From assembly GCA_030630935.1 (NCBI GenBank), contig DAOVMD010000030.1, positions 1-13,316 of the forward strand: DNA of 13,316 nt. Direction: 5' to 3'. Source of the stretch: Candidatus Mcinerneyibacteriota bacterium (lineage in GTDB: Bacteria > AUK180 > JAQVHJ01). The notes below the pieces were generated by a model. That model did not search any database. It had not been told where the DNA came from and was given only the letters and a program-made list of their open reading frames with translations. Of this stretch, positions 6,360-13,316 are shown piece by piece. The position numbers and the translations under genes are program-made. Within the stretch, counting starts at the first letter, position 1. Each line of letters starts with the position of its first letter.

Positions 6360-6487
6360 ATTAAGGGACGGTGCTCCCATTTTGTCCCATTTTCCTTTAT
6401 AATTACCCATATATTGGAGCTCACGGTTTTGGTGAATTTTTGAAGTAAACATAATAATGGGACAAAATGGGAGCACCGTCCCTTAAT
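6360..6487. repeat. MITE/REP-like element with perfect 32-bp inverted arms
   Basis: The left arm at 6360-6391 (ATTAAGGGACGGTGCTCCCA + TTTTGTCCCATT) is exactly inverted at 6456-6487, enclosing 64 bases with no coding potential. Palindromes with GGGACGGT ends are often spread by IS200/IS605-like Y1 (REP-associated) transposases, but none is in this window, so that link is inference. Transcribed in either direction it would fold into a very stable hairpin, so it may also stop read-through from the repeat-protein gene into the glycogen operon. Confidence 0.75.
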
Positions 6488-6499
6488 TATTATTTAAAT

Positions 6500-6528
6500 T
6501 TGATTTTTTATTATATTTATGATATAAT
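6500..6528 (+). promoter_or_regulatory. Sigma-70-type promoter for the glycogen-phosphate operon
   Basis: TTGATT (6500-6505), 17 bases, TATAAT (6523-6528) with TGA just before. It is the same layout as the promoter at 5272, and it begins 13 bases after the inverted-repeat element. Confidence 0.8.
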
Positions 6529-6546
6529 GAACATAATAGAAAAATC

Positions 6547-6550
6547 GGAG
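6547..6550 (+). promoter_or_regulatory. Ribosome binding site before the TTG start of the debranching gene
   Basis: GGAG eight bases before the TTG at 6559. No ATG in frame is near, and the family N-terminus starts at this TTG. Confidence 0.6.
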
Positions 6551-6558
6551 ATATAAAG

Positions 6559-8529
6559 TTGTTTAATATTCCTTCTGGAGAGATGAAACATCCTGAGCAA
6601 GCGATTGAAAAAGAGTGGTTGGTAACGAATTTTCTTGGTGGTTTCGCATCATCATCAATTATTCTTTGTAATACGAGGAGATACCACGGGTTATTAAATA
6701 TATCATCCAGTCCACCGTATAACAGGTATCATACCGTTTCATCAATAGACGAAGAGATTTTAATAGACGGAAAATCATTTAAACTTGGAGTCAATCAATA
6801 CCCCGGTGTTTTTAATCCGGTCGGTTATAATTATCTTCAGAATTTTCAATTTGATCTTTACCCTTTATTTTCTTACAAGCTGGACACTGTTTATCTTGAG
6901 AAGGAAATTTTCATGGTTCCCTTTAAAAATGAAGTTATAATAAACTACAGATTTTTAAATGTATTTGAAAAAGAGTTAACGTTTTATTTTCGACCTTATT
7001 TTTCCATAAGAAGTATTCATGATTTACATTCAACTTATCTTGACGAGATAAAAGGTCCAAGAATAGAGAAAAATGAATTTAGTTTAGAGATTGATTGGTT
7101 TCTTCACCCTATCAGGGTTCGTTCAACTGCCGGGTTATGGAAGAAGAGTTTCAAAGACCTGCGGCGTGTGATTTATAAAAAGGAAGCGCAGCGAGGGTTA
7201 GAGTTTAATGAGGACTTGTATTCCCCTGCATATCTTGAGTTTTCTTCAAAAAAACAAAAAATAGAATTTTCACTCAGGGTCTCCGCTGAAGTTATTTCAT
7301 ATTTTGATCCATATCAGGAGAAGCAGAATTTTATAAATGAAAAAAATAAATTTATGAATAAGGCAGGTGCTGTTGAGGAGGTTGACAGGATTCTTCTGAA
7401 TGATGCTTCAAATTTTATTTCATTAAAAAAGATTGATCGTGAGAATTTTACAAAGACAATAATTGCCGGGTACCCCTGGTTTGAGGACTGGGGTCGAGAT
7501 ACAATGATTTCAATTCCCGGTTTATTATTAGAAACCAATCAAACAGAGACTGCGTATGAGATATTAAAAGAATTTTCTAAACGTATTAAAAAGGGATTGG
7601 TTCCAAATTATTTCAGTAATTATTCTGCGCCTTCATATAATACCGTTGATGCATCGTTATGGTTCTTTATTGCTATTTGGGAATATTACAAAAAGGTAAA
7701 TAACATTGATCTTATCCGAAAGGAATTTCTAAAACCCCTGAATGAGATAATGAAGAGTTATCTTCACGGGACTTCATTTGGAATTCATTGTGATAAATCT
7801 GACATGTTAATTTCTCAGGGTGAAGAAGGAACTCAATTAACCTGGATGGATGCCAAGATTGGGGAGAAGGTTTTTACTCCCCGAATTGGGAAGCCGATTG
7901 AGATTCAGGGTTTATGGTACAACGCATTAATGATTCTTTCCAAGTTTACTGAGGATAAAACTGTTCTTAAGCGGCTTAAGGAGAATTCAGAGAAGGTAAA
8001 GAATTCAATCTTAAAGAAATTCTGGTTAAAGGATAAAGGATATTTAGCAGATGTCATCCGAAATGATAATTCTATCGACGATTCACTACGGCCAAACGCT
8101 CTGATTGCGGTGTCTCTGCCTTTTTCATTTTTAGATTCGGAGAAACATAAACAGATGCTTCAAATTATTACAGAGAAATTATTAACCATAAATGGTCTCC
8201 GCTCTTTATCACGGGATAACCCTGAGTATATTGGTTACTATGAAGGAGACCGATATATGCGTGATTCTGCATATCACCAGGGAACAGTATGGTCATGGTT
8301 AATCGGTCCTTATATTTTTTCAATGCTGAAGTATAACAAGGATAATGATAGTATTAAAAACTTCTGCAGAAAAACAATAGATAATATTTTAATACACCTT
8401 AATGATGGTTGTTTAGGTTCGGTCTCCGAGATATTTGATGGGGAATTTCCATTCAAGGCCCGGGGGTGCTTTGCACAGGCTTGGAGTACGGCCGAATTAA
8501 TTAGAGTTAGAAAATTATTGAGAGAATAA
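6559..8529 (+). CDS. Glycogen debranching enzyme (amylo-alpha-1,6-glucosidase type)
   Basis: A 656-residue cytosolic enzyme predicted to hydrolyse the alpha-1,6 branch points of glycogen or limit dextrins, releasing glucose. The N-terminal domain (about 1-280) has the opening typical of the archaeal/bacterial GDE family (EKEWLVTNFLGGFASSS, then NTRRYHGLL). The C-terminal (alpha/alpha)6-barrel domain has YPWFEDWGRDT at 305-315, NTVDASLWF around D364, LTWMDAKIG around D431 and HQGTVWSW from H573. These conserved acidic residues form the likely active site. Length is normal for the family. The start is TTG with GGAG before it. It is the first gene of an operon: the DUF47 gene begins 39 bases after it with no promoter seen between. 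The alternative of a related GH15-like glucosidase is less likely given the N-terminal domain. Confidence 0.92.
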   Translation: MFNIPSGEMKHPEQAIEKEWLVTNFLGGFASSSIILCNTRRYHGLLNISSSPPYNRYHTVSSIDEEILIDGKSFKLGVNQYPGVFNPVGYNYLQNFQFDLYPLFSYKLDTVYLEKEIFMVPFKNEVIINYRFLNVFEKELTFYFRPYFSIRSIHDLHSTYLDEIKGPRIEKNEFSLEIDWFLHPIRVRSTAGLWKKSFKDLRRVIYKKEAQRGLEFNEDLYSPAYLEFSSKKQKIEFSLRVSAEVISYFDPYQEKQNFINEKNKFMNKAGAVEEVDRILLNDASNFISLKKIDRENFTKTIIAGYPWFEDWGRDTMISIPGLLLETNQTETAYEILKEFSKRIKKGLVPNYFSNYSAPSYNTVDASLWFFIAIWEYYKKVNNIDLIRKEFLKPLNEIMKSYLHGTSFGIHCDKSDMLISQGEEGTQLTWMDAKIGEKVFTPRIGKPIEIQGLWYNALMILSKFTEDKTVLKRLKENSEKVKNSILKKFWLKDKGYLADVIRNDNSIDDSLRPNALIAVSLPFSFLDSEKHKQMLQIITEKLLTINGLRSLSRDNPEYIGYYEGDRYMRDSAYHQGTVWSWLIGPYIFSMLKYNKDNDSIKNFCRKTIDNILIHLNDGCLGSVSEIFDGEFPFKARGCFAQAWSTAELIRVRKLLRE

Positions 8530-8568
8530 TTTATGAAAAAAATTAAAATACTATAGGAGAGAAAAATC

Positions 8569-9213
8569 ATGTTTGGTAAATTTTCAAAAGAAGACCAGGT
8601 TTATAAAAAGATTGATGAATTTTTAAACCTCGGAACAGATTGTTTAAGCAAGCTGTCAGAGACTCTTCAGTTGTATTTAGAGAATGATAAGAAGTATGTT
8701 GATTTCTCATATTCCGTTCACCGGATAGAATCAAAGGCAGATGATATTCGAAGAGAGATAGAACAGTTTCTCATGGAAGGTGCTTTTCTTCCCTTGTTCA
8801 GAGCTGATATTATCGGTTTCTTAGAGAAAACCGACGGGGTTCTGGATAAGTGCGAAAGCCTATGTGATTATTTGGTTTTATTTAAACCAAAATTTCCCGA
8901 GGGAATGGCGGGAGGTCTTCAGGAAATTCTTGATCATACGCTAAAAGGATATTCTTTTTTATGTGAAGCTTATTATATGCTGCTTAATGACTTGAAAAAG
9001 GTTAGTGAACTATGTTTGAAGATTGAAAGAGAAGAAGGAAAGGTAGATAAGATCGAATGGAATTTGCAGAAAACATTGTTCGATAATGAAAACATTGAGC
9101 TTGCTGAGAAAATTTTATTAAGAGATTTTATTTCATTCATTTCAGATATTTCTGATATCATTGAAGATAGCTCTGACAAAATTGAACTAATTCGAATGAC
9201 TAGAAACTTATAA
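8569..9213 (+). CDS. PhoU-like DUF47 phosphate transport regulator
   Basis: A 214-residue all-helical protein of the DUF47 (PhoU-like, TIGR00153) family. The ExxxD-type metal or phosphate contact region appears twice, as RIESKADDIRREIEQFL near residue 45 and as KIEREEGKVDKIEWNLQ near residue 146. The end (DISDIIEDSSDKIELI) is typical of the family. Such proteins sit beside PiT transporters and are thought to control phosphate flux at the membrane. The PiT gene follows 20 bases later, which strongly supports this role. ATG is preceded by AGGAGA. It is probably cotranscribed with the debranching enzyme. Confidence 0.9.
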   Translation: MFGKFSKEDQVYKKIDEFLNLGTDCLSKLSETLQLYLENDKKYVDFSYSVHRIESKADDIRREIEQFLMEGAFLPLFRADIIGFLEKTDGVLDKCESLCDYLVLFKPKFPEGMAGGLQEILDHTLKGYSFLCEAYYMLLNDLKKVSELCLKIEREEGKVDKIEWNLQKTLFDNENIELAEKILLRDFISFISDISDIIEDSSDKIELIRMTRNL

Positions 9214-9233
9214 TATTGTAACGAAGGAATTTT

Positions 9234-10190
9234 ATGTTAGCTTTTATTCAAAGTTTCTGGCGTTTAACATCCGGAGTCTTTTTAGGTTGGGGACTAGGAG
9301 CAAATGACGCTGCAAATATTTTTGGAACCGCGGTTTCAAGTAAACTGGTAAAATATAGAACCGCGATTATTCTCACTGCCTTTTTTGTAATCATCGGGGC
9401 TTTATTAGAAGGTTCAAAAACGTTTGATACAATTGGAAAATTATCTAGCCTAACTCTTAATACTGCTTTCATCGCATCGTTCGCTGCAGGACTTACTGTT
9501 TTGATAATGACCACCGTGAAACTTCCTATTTCTACTTCTCAAGCGATAGTTGGAGCAATTTTAGGAATAAGCATTTTTTATAGACAGGGTATCGACTTTA
9601 GTAAACTTACAAAAATTTTAATTTGCTGGGTTTTAACTCCGCTTGGTGCTGTTGTTATAAGTTTTATTCTTTACAAAATCATTGACTTTATCCTTTCAAA
9701 GATTCGCTACGGTGAAAGGAAACTTCATTTGATTGTAAAGATTGGTGTCATTCTCTCCGGATGTCTTGGAGCATATTCATTGGGTTCAAACAATGTTGCG
9801 AATGTCACAGGTGTTTTTGTTGGAATTGATGGACCCGGACAAATAACTCCGTTTATGGGAACCTTAATCGGCGGAATAAGTATTGCCCTTGGTGTCCTGA
9901 CTTATAGTAAAGCTGTTATGAGGACAGTGGGGAAGAAAATTACGACCCTAGGTCCGATCACTGCATTCATTGCGGTTCTCGGGTCTGCGATAACCGTCTA
10001 TATCTTCACTCAGGTGGGGGTGCCGGTATCAACTTCACAAGCAATTGTCGGGGCTGTCGCGGGAGTAGGCCTTGTTAAAGGAATGAACGTAATTAACTTT
10101 AGAACAATCGCGAACATTGGCGTCGGCTGGGTATCGACACCTCTTATTGCCGGTACGGTCGCTGCATTAATGTGTTTATTTATTAAATAA
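9234..10190 (+). CDS. PiT-family inorganic phosphate transporter
   Basis: A 318-residue membrane protein with about ten hydrophobic segments, in the short form common in archaea and many bacteria (E. coli Pit is much longer). It takes up phosphate, as a metal-phosphate complex or with H+ or Na+. The inverted-repeat halves each carry the family signature: GANDAANIFGT at 22-32 with PISTSQAIVGA at 98-108, then GSNNVAN at 184-190 with VPVSTSQAIVGA from 263. The second signature has SNN in place of AND, as is usual for the second half of some PiT proteins. The ATG at 9234 has GAAGGAA upstream. It is the last gene of the operon; no terminator hairpin with a T-run is seen after it. Confidence 0.93.
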   Translation: MLAFIQSFWRLTSGVFLGWGLGANDAANIFGTAVSSKLVKYRTAIILTAFFVIIGALLEGSKTFDTIGKLSSLTLNTAFIASFAAGLTVLIMTTVKLPISTSQAIVGAILGISIFYRQGIDFSKLTKILICWVLTPLGAVVISFILYKIIDFILSKIRYGERKLHLIVKIGVILSGCLGAYSLGSNNVANVTGVFVGIDGPGQITPFMGTLIGGISIALGVLTYSKAVMRTVGKKITTLGPITAFIAVLGSAITVYIFTQVGVPVSTSQAIVGAVAGVGLVKGMNVINFRTIANIGVGWVSTPLIAGTVAALMCLFIK

Positions 10191-10374
10191 ATATTAATTT
10201 TTCCTTTTAAACTTTCAGAATTATTTCCAAATATTGGAACAAATAAAATTTTATTCTCCTTTATTCCCGCCAAAAAAATCTCCGGCTGATACAAAACCTA
10301 ATAAAAATATTGACGGCGGTTTTGTCGTTGGAAATATCTTAAAATTAATGTAATTATCTAAAACAGAAGAAAAC

Positions 10375-10409
10375 TTTTTAACAGGAACTGGACAAAACTT
10401 GTAAAGAAC
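10375..10409 (+). repeat. Solo copy of the MITE-like end repeat
   Basis: tttttaacaggaactggaca and the following aaacttgtaaagaac match the left end of the element at 3768, including the T-run before it and the ACTTGTAAAGRAC tail. The middle has diverged and is one base shorter. No inverted partner was found downstream, so this may be a remnant of a decayed element. Confidence 0.55.
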
Positions 10410-10452
10410 AATAGCATCGCTTCGCTTGATGCTTTGCTCGCTAAGACGCAAG

Positions 10453-10617
10453 CTATATAACTACGCATATATAATTCGTCATTCAAGATTTTATTTTAAT
10501 ATATTTTCACGATGTCGCGAATTCGTATATACGAAATCGTGCAACTAACATTTTTAATAATTTTCAGGTACGAAAATAATGGGTTTATTGACGATAATAA
10601 TATACGCAGTTATATAG
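10453..10617. repeat. Imperfect palindromic element around TTCGTATATACGAA
   Basis: The 29-base arms at 10453-10481 and 10589-10617 are inverted copies with 22 of 29 matches by hand alignment. Near the centre lies a perfect 14-base palindrome TTCGTATATACGAA (10522-10535), itself inside CACGAT/ATCGTG (10508-10541). Weaker symmetry reaches outward to about 10415 and 10655. It looks like a decayed mobile element or a complex dyad site. Confidence 0.5.
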
Positions 10618-10672
10618 ATCTCACTTTGTTTCGATACACAAGCTCGATGCGCAATAAAAAAGTAACGATAAA

Positions 10673-11182
10673 TTACTTAAGTTTTCTAGAGCTTGAAAAT
10701 TTCTTAAAATACAAAGTTATTTTTTCCCTTTCTTCGATATGAATTCTGGGAAGCTCTATTGCTTTAGTTTTTCCATTTCTTAATTTTAACTTAACATAAA
10801 ACTTATTAATTTTAACAACATCTTCTATCTCTTCTAAAAGTATTACTTCTTTTTTATTTCGAAATTTGTGAAAAATTATTTTATCAGGACATAATGTTAA
10901 GTACGGTTTTTTTATCTTAGATATAATTAATAAAATCATTTCTAATATTCCGCCTAAAATTATAATAATAAAAGCATATTCAGACATAAACCCAAAAAAA
11001 TCATAGAAAGCCTGTTTGTTTATATGATAAAAAGAAAAGAAAGCTATTATAAATAATATTATTAAGGTTAAGATTAAAAAAATAAACCCAAGAGAAGTTG
11101 GAAGCATTATAGCGTGAAATGTCTTATTCGTTTCTTTTACGTTTTTATTATGTAATGACGTATTGTTGTTCGATATCCCCAT
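10673..11182 (-). CDS. Small two-TM membrane protein, function unknown
   Basis: A 169-residue protein that I do not recognise. Residues about 27-52 (a long I/L/F-rich run) and about 67-89 (YAFIIIILGGILEMILLIIS) are two membrane segments. The last 75 residues are soluble and beta-rich (LTLCPDKIIFHKFRNKKEVI ... VKLKLRNGKTKAIELPRI). The style recalls the PH-like domains that follow paired membrane segments in bacterial bPH proteins, but this is weak. The ATG at 11182 has no strong ribosome site. The gene begins 17 bases after the GNAT gene, so it is probably the last gene of the oxoamine synthase operon and may be translated by coupling. Confidence 0.65.
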   Translation of the reverse strand: MGISNNNTSLHNKNVKETNKTFHAIMLPTSLGFIFLILTLIILFIIAFFSFYHINKQAFYDFFGFMSEYAFIIIILGGILEMILLIISKIKKPYLTLCPDKIIFHKFRNKKEVILLEEIEDVVKINKFYVKLKLRNGKTKAIELPRIHIEEREKITLYFKKFSSSRKLK

Positions 11183-11199
11183 CTTTGAAACTTTATCTT

Positions 11200-12321
11200 T
11201 TATAATTTCTTGCCGTAGATTCGGTATGTTTTATATTTTTTTGCACCAAATACTTTTTCTGCAGTTCGATGAATAAGGACATTTTCTTCAAGTACCCAGG
11301 AAAATTCTACATATTCGTATTTATATTTTTTCGATGCTTGAAATGATTCATAAAAAAGCACGGAATCTATTCCTTGTTTTCTGTACCCTTCTCTAATACC
11401 AAGTAAAATAACTCTTGCTTTTTTTATTTTATTTCTATTTAATAAAAAAGTTAAAATTCCTAACGGTGAAAGCCGACCATTCATTTTTATAAAAACTTCA
11501 TTATAATCCGGAACGATTAAGATAAATGCAACTGGTTTTCCGTCGACAAATGCAAACCTTACCAGTTCTGGTTTTACCAGGTCTTTCAAGCCGTCAGCGA
11601 CCATGTCCATCTCTCTATCGGTCATTGGAACAAAACCCCAGTTATCACTCCAGGCATTGTTATAAACTTCTTTAATATATCCAAGTTCCCGTTTAAAATT
11701 TTTAAGGTCTACTCCCCTAGTTTCAATTTTATTTCTTTCTTTAATTTTCTTTGCAACTCGTTCCAGCTTGGGAGGAATATCAAAATCTAGTTTTGCCAAT
11801 AATGCAAACAACTCTTTATAGTTTGTTATACCACATTTTTTATATAGTTTTATATAATATTTTGGATTATATGTCATCATCAATACTGGTGGACTATCAA
11901 AACCCTCTATTAATAGACCGCACTCATCATTAGTTGATGGGTTCATCGGTCCGATCATATCTGTAAGACCTTGCTTTCTGTTCCAGTCTTCTGCTGTTTT
12001 AAAAAGTGCTTCAGAAACGTCTTCGTCATTAATTGATTCAAAAAAACCAAAATATCCGGAATTTGTCTTGCTGTGCTTTATAAAATTATCGTCCCTTATT
12101 GCAGCAATGGTTCCTGAAAATTTTCCATCTTTATATGCCATAAAAAGTTCTGCATCACCATGATCAAAGAAAGGACTTTTTTCTTTATCTAAAAGTTTTA
12201 TTTTTTCACTTATAATTGGCGGGACCCAGTTTTTATCACCCTTATAGATTTTCCAGGGAAATGTAACAAACTTTTTTAAATCACGTTTTGTTGTGACCTT
12301 TCTAATTTCTATATTTGACAT
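11200..12321 (-). CDS. YghO-like GNAT-family acyltransferase
   Basis: A 373-residue protein of the large GNAT-fold family that includes E. coli YghO. N-terminal landmarks are FPWKIYKGDKNWVPP, KSPFFDHGDAELFMAY, GYFGFFESI, GPMNPSTNDECGLLIEGFDS and MMTYNPKYY, all strongly conserved in this family as I know it. The C-terminal GNAT part has the acyl-CoA loop GIREGYRKQGIDSVLFYE. The substrate in this organism is unknown. It directly follows an oxoamine synthase with nine bases between stop and upstream GTG, so an N-acyl transfer to the synthase product is the leading idea. I chose the ATG at 12321, five bases after AAGGAG; a GTG at 12327 would overlap that ribosome site. It is probably translationally coupled to the gene before it. 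Confidence 0.85.
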   Translation of the reverse strand: MSNIEIRKVTTKRDLKKFVTFPWKIYKGDKNWVPPIISEKIKLLDKEKSPFFDHGDAELFMAYKDGKFSGTIAAIRDDNFIKHSKTNSGYFGFFESINDEDVSEALFKTAEDWNRKQGLTDMIGPMNPSTNDECGLLIEGFDSPPVLMMTYNPKYYIKLYKKCGITNYKELFALLAKLDFDIPPKLERVAKKIKERNKIETRGVDLKNFKRELGYIKEVYNNAWSDNWGFVPMTDREMDMVADGLKDLVKPELVRFAFVDGKPVAFILIVPDYNEVFIKMNGRLSPLGILTFLLNRNKIKKARVILLGIREGYRKQGIDSVLFYESFQASKKYKYEYVEFSWVLEENVLIHRTAEKVFGAKKYKTYRIYGKKL

Positions 12322-12326
12322 TTGCA

Positions 12327-12332
12327 CTCCTT
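12327..12332 (-). promoter_or_regulatory. Shine-Dalgarno site that sets the GNAT start
   Basis: On the minus strand AAGGAG lies five bases before the ATG at 12321. It shares bases with the alternative GTG start at 12327, which is therefore unlikely. Confidence 0.75.
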
Positions 12333-12335
12333 AAA

Positions 12336-13316
12336 TTAAATAATATTTAATTCTTTTCCAATTATTTCAAATGCCTTAAGTGCTTTATCCAACTGCTCTT
12401 CTGTATGAGTTGCCATAAAGCTTGTTCTAATCAATGAATCGCCTTGAGGTACAGCTGGTGGAACAACCGGGTTAACGAAAACACCGCTATCAAGCAGCAT
12501 TTTTCTCATTTTAAATGCGAGCATGAAATCACCAACTCTAATAGGGATAATCGGAGTTACTGATTCTCCTGCATCAAAACCTAGATCCTTAAAACCTTTC
12601 CTCATCTTTTCTGTATTCTTCCACAATTGTTCTCTTCTCTCCGGTTCATTTTTAATAATATCAAGAACGGCAAGGACTGTTCCTAAAGATGCCGGTGGTA
12701 AGCTTGCACTAAAAATTAATGTTCTTGAGTGATGCCTAAGGTAATGAATTACGTTTTCGGGTCCTGCAACATAACCCCCTATGGTGGCAAATGATTTACT
12801 AAAAGTATTCATTATTAAATCAACTTCATCTTCCAGACCAAAGTGTTCAGCAGTTCCACGACCATTTGAGCCTAATATTCCTACAGAATGTGCATCATCA
12901 ATTAAAATTCGAGCATTATACTTTTTCGACAGCTCAACTATATTCGGCAAATCGCATAGGTCTCCTTCCATACTGAAAACTCCATCCACAACAATAAGTT
13001 TTCCAGAGTCTCCGGCTTTTTTAAGCATTCTTTCTAAATCCTTCATATCATTATGTTTAAACTTCAAGATCCTTCCAAAGCTTAACCGGCATGCATCAAT
13101 TATACTCGCGTGATCTAATTTATCAATAATAACAAAATCTCCTCGATTTACCAAGGTAGGAATTATTCCGAGATTTGTCTGAAATCCTGTTGAGAAAGTA
13201 ATCGCGGTTTCCTTTTTCAAAAACTTCGCTAACTTCTCTTCAAGTTTCCGATGAAGATCAAGTGTTCCGTTCAAAAATCTTGAACCTGCACAGCCAACTC
13301 CATACTTCTCAAGTGC
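12336..13316 (-). CDS. Alpha-oxoamine synthase, serine-palmitoyltransferase-like (5' part beyond window)
   Basis: The visible 326 residues lack only the N-terminal portion; the frame is open to base 13316 and reads in from the family motif YGVGCAGSRFLNGT. The family is PLP-dependent and condenses an amino acid with an acyl thioester, losing CO2 (BioF, Kbl, HemA, Spt). Visible landmarks are the DHAS ring-stacking histidine, IDDAHSVGILG, and the PLP lysine in NTFSKSFATIGGYVAG (lysine codon 12795-12797, visible residue 174). Near the end is IRTSFMATHTEEQLDKAL. TFSKS at the lysine, and HHSRTLIFSASLPPA after it, are closer to serine palmitoyltransferases than to BioF or Kbl, which usually have GTLGKA. 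A YghO-like acyltransferase follows. I favour an Spt-like enzyme, but 7-keto-8-aminopelargonate synthase or glycine C-acetyltransferase cannot be excluded. Confidence 0.85.
   Translation of the reverse strand, partial: ALEKYGVGCAGSRFLNGTLDLHRKLEEKLAKFLKKETAITFSTGFQTNLGIIPTLVNRGDFVIIDKLDHASIIDACRLSFGRILKFKHNDMKDLERMLKKAGDSGKLIVVDGVFSMEGDLCDLPNIVELSKKYNARILIDDAHSVGILGSNGRGTAEHFGLEDEVDLIMNTFSKSFATIGGYVAGPENVIHYLRHHSRTLIFSASLPPASLGTVLAVLDIIKNEPERREQLWKNTEKMRKGFKDLGFDAGESVTPIIPIRVGDFMLAFKMRKMLLDSGVFVNPVVPPAVPQGDSLIRTSFMATHTEEQLDKALKAFEIIGKELNII

Larger units (their letters stand above)
10191..10672. other. Intergenic region with solo MITE end and decayed palindrome
   Basis: No supported gene lies in this 482-base stretch. 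A 76-residue plus-strand frame at 10512-10742 overlaps the end of the minus-strand gene and has no ribosome site, so I treat it as chance. The stretch holds a solo copy of the MITE end (10375-10409), a short hairpin AGCATC/GATGCT around 10414-10434 and an imperfect palindrome (10453-10617). It lies between two convergent operons, yet no standard terminator was found for either. Confidence 0.55.

Noticed and set aside
7314-7538. Minus-strand open frame inside the debranching gene
   Set aside because: It is the shadow of a conserved coding region on the other strand and has no ribosome site or family resemblance.
10266-10318. CCGCC ... GGCGG inverted repeat after the phosphate transporter gene, considered as a terminator
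   Set aside because: The stem is five bases with a loop of more than 40 bases, and only a short T-run follows.
10512-10742. A 76-codon plus-strand open frame
   Set aside because: It lies partly in the palindromic element and overlaps the end of the minus-strand membrane protein gene. It has no ribosome site and no family resemblance.

Overview
The window reads as a stretch of chromosome from an AT-rich bacterium. The evidence is bacterial-type promoters (TTGAxx, 17-bp spacer, extended -10 TATAAT), Shine-Dalgarno sites before most genes, TTG starts on at least two genes, and a lipoprotein signal peptide. The mix of genes (an exported archaemetzincin, an archaeal-type glycogen debranching enzyme, a PiT/DUF47 pair, an SPT-like alpha-oxoamine synthase beside a YghO-like GNAT) would fit an uncultured diderm or candidate phylum. 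I cannot name the phylum from sequence alone. No rRNA, tRNA, CRISPR array, transposase gene or phage gene is visible.

Layout. (1) Bases 1-356 are largely non-coding. (2) Bases 357-3663 hold a minus-strand cluster: a 2-TM coiled-coil membrane protein, a protein with four TFIIB-type zinc ribbons, a secreted archaemetzincin-like metalloprotease and a small lipoprotein. Between the last two lies the scar of a lost second metalloprotease-lipoprotein pair. (3) Bases 3664-4208 are intergenic and carry a MITE-like element with perfect 25-bp inverted ends. (4) Bases 4209-4976 hold a lone TIM-barrel sugar isomerase/epimerase-like gene on the minus strand with its own promoter. (5) Bases 4977-5271 are repeat-rich spacer. 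(6) Bases 5272-6354 hold a plus-strand gene for a protein built of 33-residue YDxxGN repeats, followed by a 128-bp perfect-arm inverted-repeat element. (7) Bases 6500-10190 hold a plus-strand operon: glycogen debranching enzyme, PhoU-like DUF47 protein, PiT phosphate transporter. (8) Bases 10191-10672 are intergenic, with a decayed palindromic element and a solo copy of the MITE end. (9) Bases 10673-13316 hold a minus-strand operon: an alpha-oxoamine synthase cut by the window edge, a YghO-like GNAT and a small membrane protein.

How the genes may work together. The DUF47-PiT pair is a standard low-affinity phosphate uptake module; its place behind a glycogen debranching enzyme may tie carbon storage to phosphate supply. 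The oxoamine synthase has the TFSKS lysine motif of serine-palmitoyltransferase-like enzymes and is followed directly by a large GNAT acyltransferase, so the pair is a candidate for sphingolipid-like (N-acylated amino-ketone) lipid synthesis. The metalloprotease and lipoprotein are both predicted to be exported and were once present as two tandem pairs, which suggests that they act together in the envelope.
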